Shown in pieces: positions 1 to 6,886 of a stretch of DNA of 64,000 nucleotides. Positions within the stretch are counted from its first letter, which is position 1, and the number at the start of each line of letters is the position of its first letter. Source of the stretch: Pseudochrobactrum asaccharolyticum (GTDB taxonomy: Bacteria; Pseudomonadota; Alphaproteobacteria; Rhizobiales; Rhizobiaceae); assembly GCF_003314995.1 (NCBI RefSeq), contig NZ_QNRH01000010.1, forward strand, positions 34,018-98,017, written 5' to 3'. Under the pieces are notes generated by a model. The model searched no databases and was not told where the DNA came from. It saw only the letters and a list, made by a program, of their open reading frames with translations. Position numbers and translations under genes: made by a program.

Positions 1-1
1 A

Positions 2-175
2 CTAGGGCGCATCTGGGAGCGCCCAGTCCGAAAGCGCGATGCAATGGGAATTCACGGAACCTTATTTTTCGACAACGATCATCGTAAGGAATACATACCA
101 CAATCCAAAAGAGAAACCGATTGGGATGAAACACTGATCAATCAGGCACAGAGAAATCTCTTTTCAAACCGCTGA
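2..175 (+). CDS. C-terminal fragment of an unknown protein (5' end outside window)
   Basis: An open frame enters from the left edge and ends with TGA at 173-175, giving 57 residues with no start needed inside the window. The peptide is hydrophilic and rich in Arg, Asp and Asn (GRIWERPVRKRDAMGIHGTLF near its beginning), which reads like real protein rather than noise. I do not recognise the family. It is on the same strand as the downstream MgtC-like gene, with about 185 bases between them, so it could be in the same transcript. It is partial only because of the window edge. Confidence 0.55.
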   Translation, partial: LGRIWERPVRKRDAMGIHGTLFFDNDHRKEYIPQSKRETDWDETLINQAQRNLFSNR

Positions 176-224
176 TAACGAAATGCATTCCCTTACATCA
201 ATCCCCTCTGCTGAGGAGATAGAA

Positions 225-248
225 ATGGGCATATGCTACATACCATAA
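225..248 (+). CDS. possible 7-codon leader peptide upstream of mgtC-like gene
   Basis: ATG at 225 is preceded by a very good ribosome binding site (AGGAG at 214-218, 6-base spacing) yet reads only seven codons (MGICYIP) before TAA. It lies 112 bases before the start of the MgtC-like protein. In Salmonella, mgtC is controlled by short leader ORFs, so a leader peptide here is attractive. That role is inference; this may simply be a chance ATG after a purine-rich stretch. Confidence 0.3.
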   Translation: MGICYIP

Positions 249-359
249 AGAACAGCAGCATAACCCGGCCATTTGGAGGAACTTCGCCTACTACCATTTT
301 GGAACATATGTTGTCGTTCAACGTTTTCATCCTCAAGTGATAGTTACAAGAGGCAAAGT

Positions 360-854
360 ATGGAAACATTTCAAGCCGCGCTTACGTCAACTCTGAGCGC
401 CGACAATTTTAATGTATGGCCGCATATTATCGCTTTGGCTGCAGCATATATTTTAGCATTACCTATAGGCTGGCACCGTGAGCAAGAGGAACGAAGTGCC
501 GGGCTTCGAACATTTCCTTTAGTCGCGGTAGCTAGTTGTGGTTTTGTTCAAGCAACCGAGGGAATTGCAAATGGCAATCCTGAAGCCCAAGCAAGGATTA
601 TTGAAGGGGTCATTACCGGCATGGGCTTTATTGGTGGCGGTGCTATTCTGCGATTAAGCACTTCAGTTAAAGGCACGGCAACAGCTGCAAGTCTATGGGC
701 AACCGGCGCAGTTGGTATTGCATGTGCCATGGGAACTTTTGATGTTGCGATAATAATCGTGATTTTTGCCCTGCTCACTTTGTGGATGTTCTCTAACGGA
801 AAATCTCACACCGATATTGATGCAGGCGGTTCTAATCCTAAAACCTTGGATTAA
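360..854 (+). CDS. MgtC/SapB family inner-membrane protein
   Basis: The 164-residue product is a multi-spanning membrane protein of the MgtC/SapB family. Family hallmarks are visible: the early GWHREQEERSAGLRT segment (residues 37-51), the glycine-rich GMGFIGGGAIL (87-97) and the VKGTATAASLWATGA stretch that follows. MgtC proteins help survival in low magnesium and inside macrophages, and several act by restraining F-type ATP synthase. I place the start at 360, where an AGAGG-like site lies just upstream. The open frame extends to 273, but the extra 29 residues do not look like MgtC. The C-terminal ACT-like domain of long MgtC proteins is absent, so this is the short SapB-type form. Confidence 0.85.
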   Translation: METFQAALTSTLSADNFNVWPHIIALAAAYILALPIGWHREQEERSAGLRTFPLVAVASCGFVQATEGIANGNPEAQARIIEGVITGMGFIGGGAILRLSTSVKGTATAASLWATGAVGIACAMGTFDVAIIIVIFALLTLWMFSNGKSHTDIDAGGSNPKTLD

Positions 855-1054
855 ACAGGCAATAAAAAAGGCCGGGGCAACTCTGCACCGACCTTCCTAC
901 TCATCATTTAATTTCCAGTGCCAGTACATCCGTGGTCAAAGGTTTAAATTGATGAAGACGTTTGCGAGCGCTGTGAGAAACGCGCTGCATAGCAACGTCT
1001 ATGAAATCTATATAGATAGCGATTGTGTTCTAAACAAGGATACAGGCAAATTTC

Positions 1055-1591
1055 TTAATTCTGCTGTACCCACTTCAGATTGCCAGACACTACTCCTACC
1101 TCTGAAGCAACCTTAATCGCTCGCTCCTTCAATTCCTCTGGAACCTCTGCTGTGCGTGATAAAACCCAAAAATATTTAGGGCTTGAGCCAACGATAATAG
1201 CCCAGCGATAATCCTCATCCAGATCTACGATATTATAACCACCATAGAACGGACCGAAGAAAGAAACTTTGAGCGCCCCCTCGTGCTCATTTCGCACAAA
1301 AACGGCAGTTCCTGAAGCTCGTTTATGTCTGCCTGATATCTCGTCGATACCGCTATTCAATACATTCACAGTGCCATCGCCGTTAAGCGTGTATTCGGCC
1401 GTGGTTTTAATCAAGCCTTTTTCAAAACGGTTATCTACACGAGCAACCTCAAACCACTTCCCGAGATATCGGTTTAGCTCGAAACCCGTGACAGGCGTTA
1501 CATTGTCAGGAATTTGAGGATTACCTGCTTTATATAACTTATATCCTGCGAATATACCAAGTGCAGCCAGTAATAGCTTTTTAGCGCTCAT
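1055..1591 (-). CDS. lipocalin family protein (Blc-like)
   Basis: The 178-residue protein has the lipocalin signature GKWFEVAR at residues 44-51, with Trp46 at the barrel base, followed by alternating strands (AEYTLNGDGTVNV, YRWAIIVGSSPKYFWVLSR) typical of bacterial Blc lipocalins. Blc proteins bind fatty acids or lysophospholipids at the outer membrane under stress. Residues 1-20 form a hydrophobic segment that could be a signal or anchor, but I see no lipobox cysteine, so it may be an inner-membrane-anchored or soluble periplasmic form. The start has a good AGGAG site. It stands alone on the minus strand. Confidence 0.88.
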   Translation of the reverse strand: MSAKKLLLAALGIFAGYKLYKAGNPQIPDNVTPVTGFELNRYLGKWFEVARVDNRFEKGLIKTTAEYTLNGDGTVNVLNSGIDEISGRHKRASGTAVFVRNEHEGALKVSFFGPFYGGYNIVDLDEDYRWAIIVGSSPKYFWVLSRTAEVPEELKERAIKVASEVGVVSGNLKWVQQN

Positions 1592-1802
1592 AACAAACTC
1601 CTGTCAGTTATATTGTGAACGCATATGGGTGTTGAGAGTTCCGCAATCTACATTTGGAAATAAAAAAGAAAGCATTATTTCTGTGTGATTTATTCGTATT
1701 GAATCGCGCTGCGAACAGATTGAACCAATGACAACGGACACTCTCAGGAATGTGTTTTTTAGTGTTCATCCAGGCATTTGTCGTCGTCATTTTGTTATTC
1801 AA

Positions 1803-1828
1803 ATAGAAACCCCGCCATAGCGGGGCTT
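1803..1828 (-). terminator. terminator after the GlsB-like gene
   Basis: CCCCGC at 1810-1815 pairs with GCGGGG at 1820-1825 around a CATA loop. On the minus strand the stem is followed by TTTCTATTT, which fits an intrinsic terminator 25 bases past the GlsB-like stop. Confidence 0.7.
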
Positions 1829-1850
1829 CTTTCAAGCGTTTGATGATCAT

Positions 1851-2102
1851 TTACGATCTGATTAGCCTGCCGCCCCAAATGAGTATGCAGGCGCCTACAA
1901 AACCAGCTACAAGATAGCCAAGCCAACCACCGAATGAAACTCCGACGAGCCCAAACAGAAAACTGGCTATAGAAGCGCCAATTATTCCCAATATGATATT
2001 GAGAAAAATACCTGTATCGCTCTTCATAAAGTTTGAAGCGATCCAACCAGCCAAGCCGCCGATAATAATTGCAGCAATCCAACCAATTCCCGCGTCGCCC
2101 AT
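1851..2102 (-). CDS. GlsB/YeaQ/YmgE family stress-response membrane protein
   Basis: A small, very hydrophobic glycine-rich protein (83 residues) of the transglycosylase-associated GlsB/YeaQ/YmgE family, with about three membrane helices. The Gly-rich IGGLAGWIAS opening helix and the LNIILGIIGASIASFLFG middle are characteristic. Members are general-stress proteins of poorly known function. I chose ATG at 2102 because a GGAGGG site lies seven bases before it; the longer reading from 2114 would overlap that site. A terminator follows the stop. Confidence 0.85.
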   Translation of the reverse strand: MGDAGIGWIAAIIIGGLAGWIASNFMKSDTGIFLNIILGIIGASIASFLFGLVGVSFGGWLGYLVAGFVGACILIWGGRLIRS

Positions 2103-2267
2103 ATAACCCTCCATTCTATTAGGTGATATCTAACGAATTAGGGCGATAAGTTCTTCCATCAAGTAGTGAGGTTTAGTAATGGATATATTAGATATTCTAG
2201 TCGCCTTTTATTGGCTGCTTCGCATTGTGACAGGGATGCCCTAGCTTATTGATTCAATCAGCCTATA

Positions 2268-2294
2268 ACAAAAAAGGCAGCCTTTAAGCTGCCT
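2268..2294 (-). terminator. terminator of the gapR/DUF6456 unit
   Basis: AGGCAGC (2275-2281) and GCTGCCT (2288-2294) form a stem with a 6-base loop. Read on the minus strand it is followed by a run of six or more T, a strong intrinsic terminator for the leftward transcript that ends with the gene at 2371. Confidence 0.8.
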
Positions 2295-2370
2295 CACAAA
2301 TCGGATTTCGCGTTAAACGCAAATCACCATAATACAAAATATAGTATATTCCGCTTAAGCGGGCAACTAC

Positions 2371-2910
2371 TTAGTGTGTTTTATATCCCCAATGCACAGC
2401 CAGCGCATCAAGACCGTCTTTCACATAGTCGCTATAGGTGGTCTTCTCGCGCTGTGTCGTAGCTATGTCTGAAATCTCCATGCCCTGCCCGACGACCTTG
2501 ATCATCAGATCGAAGGCTTTTCGGCCAAGCACCGGCTTACACTCATTGAGCCGCTGCACCGCATCAATCATGCTGTCCGGCAGCGGGTCGATGCCCCTGC
2601 CGCCGTCGACCTGCTCACGACCATAATCGATAGCAACCGTACCTTTCGCACCTGAGCGCTCCCAATATTGCCGGAACCGCCCTGCTGCCGCCCATTGCGC
2701 ATCATTTATGTGGCCACGTGAATAAAGAGTGCCCACAGCGCTCTCCTTGATATTCACATAGGCTTTGATCTTCGGTGGATTCCAGCTCTCGCCTGAATGA
2801 TCTGGCGAGTAAAACGGGTTCGGAACACGATGCACTCGAATATCAGATTTAAGGGTTCCCACCTCCCCGCGGGAGATAGCTTTTCGCTGTTCTTTAGATG
2901 GTGCAGCCAT
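2371..2910 (-). CDS. DUF6456-like phage or regulatory protein
   Basis: A 179-residue soluble protein. The second half resembles the DUF6456 domain of Alphaproteobacteria: an initial YSRGHINDAQWAAAGRFRQ segment, then a helical bundle closing with YVKDGLDALAVHWGY. In cellular homologues that domain is joined to a helix-turn-helix, so a DNA-binding or regulatory role is plausible but not shown. The start has AAGGA 6-7 bases upstream. It lies 9 bases after the GapR-family gene and ends at a strong terminator, so the two form one small leftward operon. Naming by domain similarity from memory is the main uncertainty. Confidence 0.6.
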   Translation of the reverse strand: MAAPSKEQRKAISRGEVGTLKSDIRVHRVPNPFYSPDHSGESWNPPKIKAYVNIKESAVGTLYSRGHINDAQWAAAGRFRQYWERSGAKGTVAIDYGREQVDGGRGIDPLPDSMIDAVQRLNECKPVLGRKAFDLMIKVVGQGMEISDIATTQREKTTYSDYVKDGLDALAVHWGYKTH

Positions 2911-2919
2911 TTTGTTTCC

Positions 2920-3183
2920 TTAAGCCATTCCCAACGCGTCCATATAAAGCTGGATCATCGCTTCTTCTTCCTGACGTTCATGGGCTTCTTTCTTACGAGC
3001 GCGGATGATTGCGCGAACAGCTTTTGTGTCAAAGCCAGAACCTTTCAGCTCTGCGAAAACCTCTTTGATATCATCACTGATAGTGCCCTTTTCTTCTTCA
3101 AGGCGTTCAATACGCTCGATGAAAGCACGCAACTGTCCAACAGCTATCGCTTGTGCGCTGTCACCTGTAATGTCATCATTCAT
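2920..3183 (-). CDS. GapR-family (DUF2312) DNA-binding domain protein
   Basis: The 87-residue protein matches the GapR/DUF2312 pattern: [15 protein letters not shown] followed by [19 protein letters not shown] and a basic IIRARKK stretch. Caulobacter GapR is a dimeric AT-rich DNA binding protein that surrounds overtwisted DNA ahead of polymerases. Phages of Alphaproteobacteria often carry copies. Here it is the first gene of a leftward pair and faces the SRA-HNH nuclease gene divergently across a 110-base gap. Whether it is a phage homologue or the host copy cannot be told from the window; the neighbours favour phage. Confidence 0.85.
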   Translation of the reverse strand: MNDDITGDSAQAIAVGQLRAFIERIERLEEEKGTISDDIKEVFAELKGSGFDTKAVRAIIRARKKEAHERQEEEAMIQLYMDALGMA

Positions 3184-3293
3184 TATGATAATTCTCCATT
3201 ATATTTAATGATTTCAATTTATTAGGAATATTTCAAAACGGAGGTTGATTAATCCATTCATTTTGATTGAGTAGATCTAACGGGGGTGGAATC

Positions 3294-4100
3294 ATGTCGT
3301 GGAATTACGAACGCGGCCGCATTTACAATCGACGCACTGATATTCACGGTCGCTATCAAGGCCAACAGCAGGGAGGGATCATTACCCCTGCTAAACATGC
3401 GCTTGTAATTATTATCACCGGCGAAGCTGGTGAGGAGCATGGTTATGCGGATCGCTGGCGCACGGATGGTGTTTTCGAGTACTTTGGCGAAGGCCAAATT
3501 GGAAACATGCAGATGCATAAAGGCAATGCAGCTATTGCCAACCACTCGTCGAATGGCAAAAGTCTGCTGCTTTTCGCGAAAACAAAACAGGGACTGCGTT
3601 TTGAGGATGAGTTTATTTGCGAGGCTCACCACACCGAAAAAGCACCAGATCGTGAAGGCACACTTAGGGATGCAATAGTGTTCGAGCTCCGCCCTATGAG
3701 CAACGTTCTTGAAACTGTTGAACTTCAAGAATTGCAAACATTGAACATAGAAGAGTTGCGAAAAAAAGCGTTCGCTTCTGCGAGTATGGCTCCCAGCAAA
3801 AGCAGCACTACCACAACTGTTTATGAACGTAGCCGTCATGTGAGAGACTATGTTGTAGCCAGATCTAATGGTAATTGCGAAGGTTGTGGTCTTCCTGCTC
3901 CATTTAAGCGCCCTAATGGTATTCCATACCTGGAGCCACATCATATTAGACGCCTTACGGACGGCGGCCCCGATAACCCAAAATACGTTATCGCACTTTG
4001 TCCGAACTGTCATAGACGTGTTCATTCTGGGGCAGATGGAATTACCTATAACGATAGGCTCGCCGTTAAAATGAAAGCAATCGAGGTTGCGAAAAGTTAA
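3294..4100 (+). CDS. ScoMcrA-like SRA-domain HNH endonuclease (candidate modification-dependent nuclease)
   Basis: The 268-residue protein has two parts. Residues 10-132 (YNRRTDIHGRYQGQQQGGI, then GEEHGYADRW and FGEGQIGNM) resemble the modified-base-reading SRA-like domain of the ScoMcrA type IV restriction family. Residues 190-245 are an HNH nuclease module with zinc cysteines C195/C198 and C236/C239 and the catalytic pair at 216-217 (PHHIRR). Such fusions cut DNA carrying 5-methylcytosine or phosphorothioate in characterised relatives; the ligand here is unknown. The start at 3294 has GGGGGTGGA just upstream, better than the TTG at 3267. It faces gapR divergently and converges with the phage gene ending at 4097 with a 4-base overlap. 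Confidence 0.8.
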   Translation: MSWNYERGRIYNRRTDIHGRYQGQQQGGIITPAKHALVIIITGEAGEEHGYADRWRTDGVFEYFGEGQIGNMQMHKGNAAIANHSSNGKSLLLFAKTKQGLRFEDEFICEAHHTEKAPDREGTLRDAIVFELRPMSNVLETVELQELQTLNIEELRKKAFASASMAPSKSSTTTTVYERSRHVRDYVVARSNGNCEGCGLPAPFKRPNGIPYLEPHHIRRLTDGGPDNPKYVIALCPNCHRRVHSGADGITYNDRLAVKMKAIEVAKS

Positions 4101-4606
4101 CATGGGGCACCATTGACTGATTGTTTAGGTCCATAAATTGTGCCTGTCTTAGCTTCCCACAGTGAACCATCTGGGAATGTTCGCTTGCCCGTGGTTGTCC
4201 ATGTGCCGTGATCGATATTCACCGCGAGAATGTCTCGGTTTCTGGTCGCATCAACCGGACTGCTGTGCTTACGGCCTTTAGCTTCTGCCCTTGCCTGATC
4301 AACTTCTCGTACATATCGCGCACTGTCATTGATGGGCTTCATCACTCGCTCGCACTCACGGCGAAGCTCTGGCGGTGACGGCATAAAACCATGCTCAAGG
4401 CTCGAATGGCCTTTGATGATGTTATCAGTGGCAACTTCCAGACTGTGACGGGTCACGCCTTCCAGCGCCTTGAGATAAACACCACGGGTCAGGTTCGGAT
4501 CAGTAGCGCCCCGAGCTGGCAATACGGAGAGGATGTACATTGCTTTCTTGATGTCGGTTTCCGTAACCTTCATCGAGTATGTCTGTGCTGTGGCTAACTG
4601 GTTCAT
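4097..4606 (-). CDS. phage early protein of unknown function
   Basis: A 169-residue protein, last in the leftward phage operon and overlapping the replication-type gene before it by about 107 bases. It begins with a helical segment (TDIKKAMYILSVLPARG) and has a mid-part, FMPSPPELRRECERVM, that is reminiscent of phage replication or loader helper proteins. A Trp/Gly-rich tail (HGTWTTTGKRTFPDGSLW) follows. I do not recognise a catalytic motif. The start at 4606 (MNQLATAQ) has a weak AAGGGA site; a further in-frame ATG lies 11 codons downstream. The large overlap with the previous gene leaves the start uncertain. Confidence 0.6.
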   Translation of the reverse strand: MNQLATAQTYSMKVTETDIKKAMYILSVLPARGATDPNLTRGVYLKALEGVTRHSLEVATDNIIKGHSSLEHGFMPSPPELRRECERVMKPINDSARYVREVDQARAEAKGRKHSSPVDATRNRDILAVNIDHGTWTTTGKRTFPDGSLWEAKTGTIYGPKQSVNGAPC

Positions 4607-5357
4607 TCGGGAGGATCCCTTCTTCACGCAGGGCATCAGCCCAGATATCGGTGTGGGTTAATTTGCGGCTGGCCGGACTGGCGCGCTGTTGCGCTGCCTG
4701 CTGCCGGTTCTGCAGCCATTCAGGCTTGAAGCCCTGCCAACAGTTCTCGATCATTGCATCAGCTGCAGCGTTCGGATCTGGGCATTTGAAAAATTGAGCT
4801 GCCAAAAGTTTGGCGGCATGCGGAGTGAGCGGTTTCTTGAGCGCTTTGCGGTGATCGATAACAGCCTTGGCGTGATCCTGATCTAAGACCTTCATCAATT
4901 CGCTTTGAGCAGATGCTTTTTCGGGCGCTCGCGCCTTAACTTCTGAACGTAGTGAAGAAGTAATATCTGTATCTGTATCTGTATCTTGGGGCGTTACTGT
5001 AACGTTACATGATGTTTCATTACGGTTGCGCTTTGTTTTCTCTCGATATTTTCTAACTCGATCTGTGCTGCTATCGCTACGATACTGCAATTCATCCCAA
5101 GCCATCGGGCTCATGTTTTCGTCAACTAAGCCAACCTCAAAAAGACGACGTTTGATCTCATCCAGTTCACGCGCTTGCACGCCGAGCTTAACAGCAATCT
5201 TGCGCTGCTTTAGGCTGCTTTCCTCATCATCCAGCAGGCCATCAGCCTTAAGACACATCAATGCAACGAAGTGCCAACGATCTTCAAAGGCCAGAAGACG
5301 GATTTTCTCGTCATCGATAACCCGATGATAAAGACGGAACCATTGAAGGTTACTCAT
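4500..5357 (-). CDS. phage replication-type protein (winged-helix N-terminus)
   Basis: The 285-residue product starts with WFRLYHRVIDDEKIRLLAFEDRW, a segment common at the front of phage replication organiser proteins, where a winged-helix domain binds the origin. A Thr/Asp-rich linker around residue 125 (DTDTDTDITSS) separates it from a C-terminal helical domain containing WQGFKPEWL. The linker DNA is a run of TATCTG hexamers on the plus strand (4967-4987). The gene overlaps the upstream HNH gene by 4 bases, and position in the operon after cro matches a replication module. The assignment is by architecture only; a partner helicase is not recognisable here. Confidence 0.65.
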   Translation of the reverse strand: MSNLQWFRLYHRVIDDEKIRLLAFEDRWHFVALMCLKADGLLDDEESSLKQRKIAVKLGVQARELDEIKRRLFEVGLVDENMSPMAWDELQYRSDSSTDRVRKYREKTKRNRNETSCNVTVTPQDTDTDTDITSSLRSEVKARAPEKASAQSELMKVLDQDHAKAVIDHRKALKKPLTPHAAKLLAAQFFKCPDPNAAADAMIENCWQGFKPEWLQNRQQAAQQRASPASRKLTHTDIWADALREEGILPNEPVSHSTDILDEGYGNRHQESNVHPLRIASSGRY

Positions 5358-5773
5358 TCTATGCTGGCTCCTTTAGCTATATTGCAGGGCGCGCAAAGGG
5401 TTTGAAGGTTTTCTAATACGGCCTTACCCCCTCTGCTTTCCGGGAATATGTGATCAACGTGGAGATCATGATGGCTGCCGCATTTTTTGCAGCGATAGGC
5501 GTCTCGCTCCAAAATTTCTTTGCGCAATTTGGACGGGATTGGTGATTTTCTGTAATGAGGGGTCATCCGCTTACTGTGCTCGGCCATCTCGTCATCCGTT
5601 GAGAAGCCAAAAACAGGGACGCCAGAGTGCGCCATCGAATACTCATGAGCCAATCGCCTCACACAGGAACCGCAAGCGCCCCTAAAATGGTAAACAAACT
5701 CAGCGATGACTTCCTTGCCGCATATACGACATTCCATTCTATCGCCTATAGATGCCATTGCCTGAAAACTCAT
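5354..5773 (-). CDS. HNH endonuclease with extra N-terminal zinc-knuckle
   Basis: A 139-residue HNH nuclease. The C-terminal module has C95/C98, the catalytic D107-H108 in HVDHIFPESRGG, and C127/C130 in LCAPCN. A second CxxC pair set (C15/C18 and C34/C37) makes an additional N-terminal zinc ribbon. Phage HNH proteins of this size assist DNA packaging or act as homing nucleases; its placement in an early replication operon argues against the packaging role. The start ATG overlaps the stop of the small gene before it (ATGA), so the genes are probably translationally coupled. A shorter start at 5737 is possible. Confidence 0.8.
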   Translation of the reverse strand: MSFQAMASIGDRMECRICGKEVIAEFVYHFRGACGSCVRRLAHEYSMAHSGVPVFGFSTDDEMAEHSKRMTPHYRKSPIPSKLRKEILERDAYRCKKCGSHHDLHVDHIFPESRGGKAVLENLQTLCAPCNIAKGASIE

Positions 5774-5904
5774 GCCGCGCTCCTGTCTCTGGAAGCCGCA
5801 GCAGAGTAATCGGACACAGCTTGCCGTAGAGCATCACAAAGGCTGCGCTGCTCCTCGACTTCATGCGAAGGACGCGGAGCTTTACCTGCTCCATGCGTTT
5901 TCAC
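5770..5904 (-). CDS. small phage ORF (44 aa, GTG start)
   Basis: GTG at 5904 follows an AGGAG site by about 7 bases and reads 44 codons, ending in an ATGA overlap with the HNH gene. The peptide is charged (SHEVEEQRSLCDALRQAVSDY in the middle) and looks helical. The upstream tiny gene ends immediately before this GTG. No function is recognisable. The evidence is the coupling and the ribosome site; homology cannot be judged. Confidence 0.55.
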   Translation of the reverse strand: MKTHGAGKAPRPSHEVEEQRSLCDALRQAVSDYSAAASRDRSAA

Positions 5905-5976
5905 TCATAGCTCCTTGCTGTACAGCATCTTCTGCATAGCAAAGGCCATATCAGAGTGAGATATGCGTTCAGACAT
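5905..5976 (-). CDS. very small phage ORF (23 aa)
   Basis: ATG at 5976 overlaps the end of the previous small gene by 8 bases and reads 23 codons (MSERISHSDMAFAMQKML...), stopping directly before the GTG of the next gene. It is hydrophilic, with a helical look. It is supported mainly by the continuous overlap chain and by carrying the next gene's ribosome site in its last codons; it could also be a non-functional spacer. Confidence 0.4.
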   Translation of the reverse strand: MSERISHSDMAFAMQKMLYSKEL

Positions 5977-6121
5977 GCGGCACCCGATAAGTTTGAGTGC
6001 CACCGAACAGATCATCACCCGATGGAATAACCATCGCGTTGGCAATAAGCCAAAGCGCAGATGCAAAGCTAACTGCCTTACCATCAGGATGTGTGAAATA
6101 GATGTATCCATTACCCTTCAC
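5969..6121 (-). CDS. small phage ORF (50 aa, GTG start)
   Basis: GTG at 6121 is preceded by GGAGG with 8-base spacing and overlaps the previous stop as GTGA. The 50-residue product begins VKGNGYIYFTHPDGKAVSF and continues with a hydrophobic SALWLIANAMVI segment, then a hydrophilic tail. It reads like a compact folded domain rather than noise. One extra G in the G10 tract upstream would fuse it to the preceding ORF into an 86-residue protein, so it may be the C-terminal part of a frameshifted gene. Confidence 0.55.
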   Translation of the reverse strand: MKGNGYIYFTHPDGKAVSFASALWLIANAMVIPSGDDLFGGTQTYRVPHV

Positions 6122-6228
6122 CGCTGCTTCCTCCGAAGTCGAGGATTGTCGAACGAGCGCCCCCCCCCCTGACTGAGACGGGTAAGAGCTGGCTTAACGA
6201 AATGCGGTATTTTCAATTCCTCTGTCAT
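6118..6228 (-). CDS. small phage ORF containing a G10 tract (36 aa)
   Basis: ATG at 6228 opens a 36-codon frame (MTEELKIPHFVKPALTRLSQ, then three glycines from the homopolymer). After the tract the sequence becomes basic and short (RSFDNPRLRRKQR) and stops, whereas the +1 reading of the same region joins smoothly to the next small gene. The ten consecutive G on the coding strand (C at 6160-6169) make a slippage-prone site. It may be intact, phase-variable or broken by a one-base change. Confidence 0.45.
   Translation of the reverse strand: MTEELKIPHFVKPALTRLSQGGGRSFDNPRLRRKQR
6160..6169 (-). repeat. ten-base G homopolymer inside a coding frame
   Basis: Ten consecutive C on the plus strand, G on the coding strand, within the small gene at 6118-6228. 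Tracts of this length are unstable in replication and in some sequencing chemistries. A gain of one base fuses two ORFs; a loss of one leads to a different early stop. Confidence 0.9.
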
Positions 6229-6276
6229 TCTCTCAACTCCGGGCAAATCCATTCAGCTGCACCTGCAGCCCAAGTT

Positions 6277-6639
6277 CTAAAACTGACGGCGATCTTGTGC
6301 CGCCGGCTGAATGACAGCCATCGCAGCAATACGGGCGGTTTCGGCGCGATATGCGGCTTGTTTTCTTCTCCCATCGAGGATTGCCTTCATTTCTTCGATT
6401 TCTCTGTTTTCAATCCTGCTAGCTTCTTTGTTGAAGACAGCCCTCACTCTGCGGCGCGTCCACGCACCGTTGCGCTTACTCAAATCTGAATACGCCCGTT
6501 CCAGCATGGACTTGATCGTTTCGCGAACACCGCGCTGACCAATGATTTCGTCCAGCAGAGAAGCGGCCATATCGACATCAGTCATCGTCGGCTCCTTGGC
6601 TGAAAAATCCACGTTCTTGGATGAAATTCCCACGTTCAT
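6277..6639 (-). CDS. phage early protein, helical and basic
   Basis: The product is 120 residues from ATG 6639, or 102 from ATG 6585. Both starts have excellent AAGGAGCC sites, so two forms or a short in-frame leader are possible. The body is helical and strongly basic (ERAYSDLSKRNGAWTRRRVRAVF, then EEMKAILDGRRKQAAYRAE), consistent with a nucleic-acid-associated protein. I recall similar proteins in rhizobial phages, without known function. It is in the leftward operon after cro. Confidence 0.6.
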   Translation of the reverse strand: MNVGISSKNVDFSAKEPTMTDVDMAASLLDEIIGQRGVRETIKSMLERAYSDLSKRNGAWTRRRVRAVFNKEASRIENREIEEMKAILDGRRKQAAYRAETARIAAMAVIQPAAQDRRQF

Positions 6640-6886
6640 GGGTGGCTCCTTTGTTACGTTTCAAATCAGTGACGACTTGAGACGAAACCGGAGCAACCAG
6701 TGCATGGAGCCAGTGGGAAAGATTGCGCTGCGCATATTGAACAAAAACAGGCATGCGCAGATACACCGCCAAAGGACGGGAATTGATGGCCGAGACGATC
6801 AGAGGGAAGAGAAAAACCGCCTCGGCCTCACCGGTGGGAGGAGTAACCGGTGATATGAAACTGATTAATGGGGTCGCGGGGCTCAT
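6578..6886 (-). CDS. possible phage protein, 102 aa
   Basis: ATG at 6886 overlaps the stop of the Cro-like gene (ATGA), and an AAAGGA site lies 9 bases upstream. The frame is open for 102 codons while the other two minus frames are interrupted. The product is rich in Pro, Val and Ser at the start (TPLISFISPVTPPTGEAE) and has a hydrophobic FLFPLIVSAI stretch. Its end overlaps the next gene by about 60 bases. No family is recognised. The coupling to cro is the best argument for it. Confidence 0.45.
   Translation of the reverse strand: MSPATPLISFISPVTPPTGEAEAVFLFPLIVSAINSRPLAVYLRMPVFVQYAQRNLSHWLHALVAPVSSQVVTDLKRNKGATHERGNFIQERGFFSQGADDD

Noticed and set aside
870..900. Hairpin after the mgtC-like gene as terminator
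   Set aside because: The stem has two mismatches and no T-run; too weak to list.
3258..4103. 281-codon open frame on the minus strand opposite the SRA-HNH gene
   Set aside because: The plus frame has clear SRA and HNH motifs and a ribosome site; the opposite frame is rich in Cys, Phe and Thr with no domain logic and is a shadow.
4967..4990. TATCTG hexamer run as a possible iteron origin
   Set aside because: About four tandem units lie inside the replication-type gene and encode the Thr/Asp linker. Phage origins can lie within such genes, but the run is too short and lacks an adjacent AT-rich block for me to call it.
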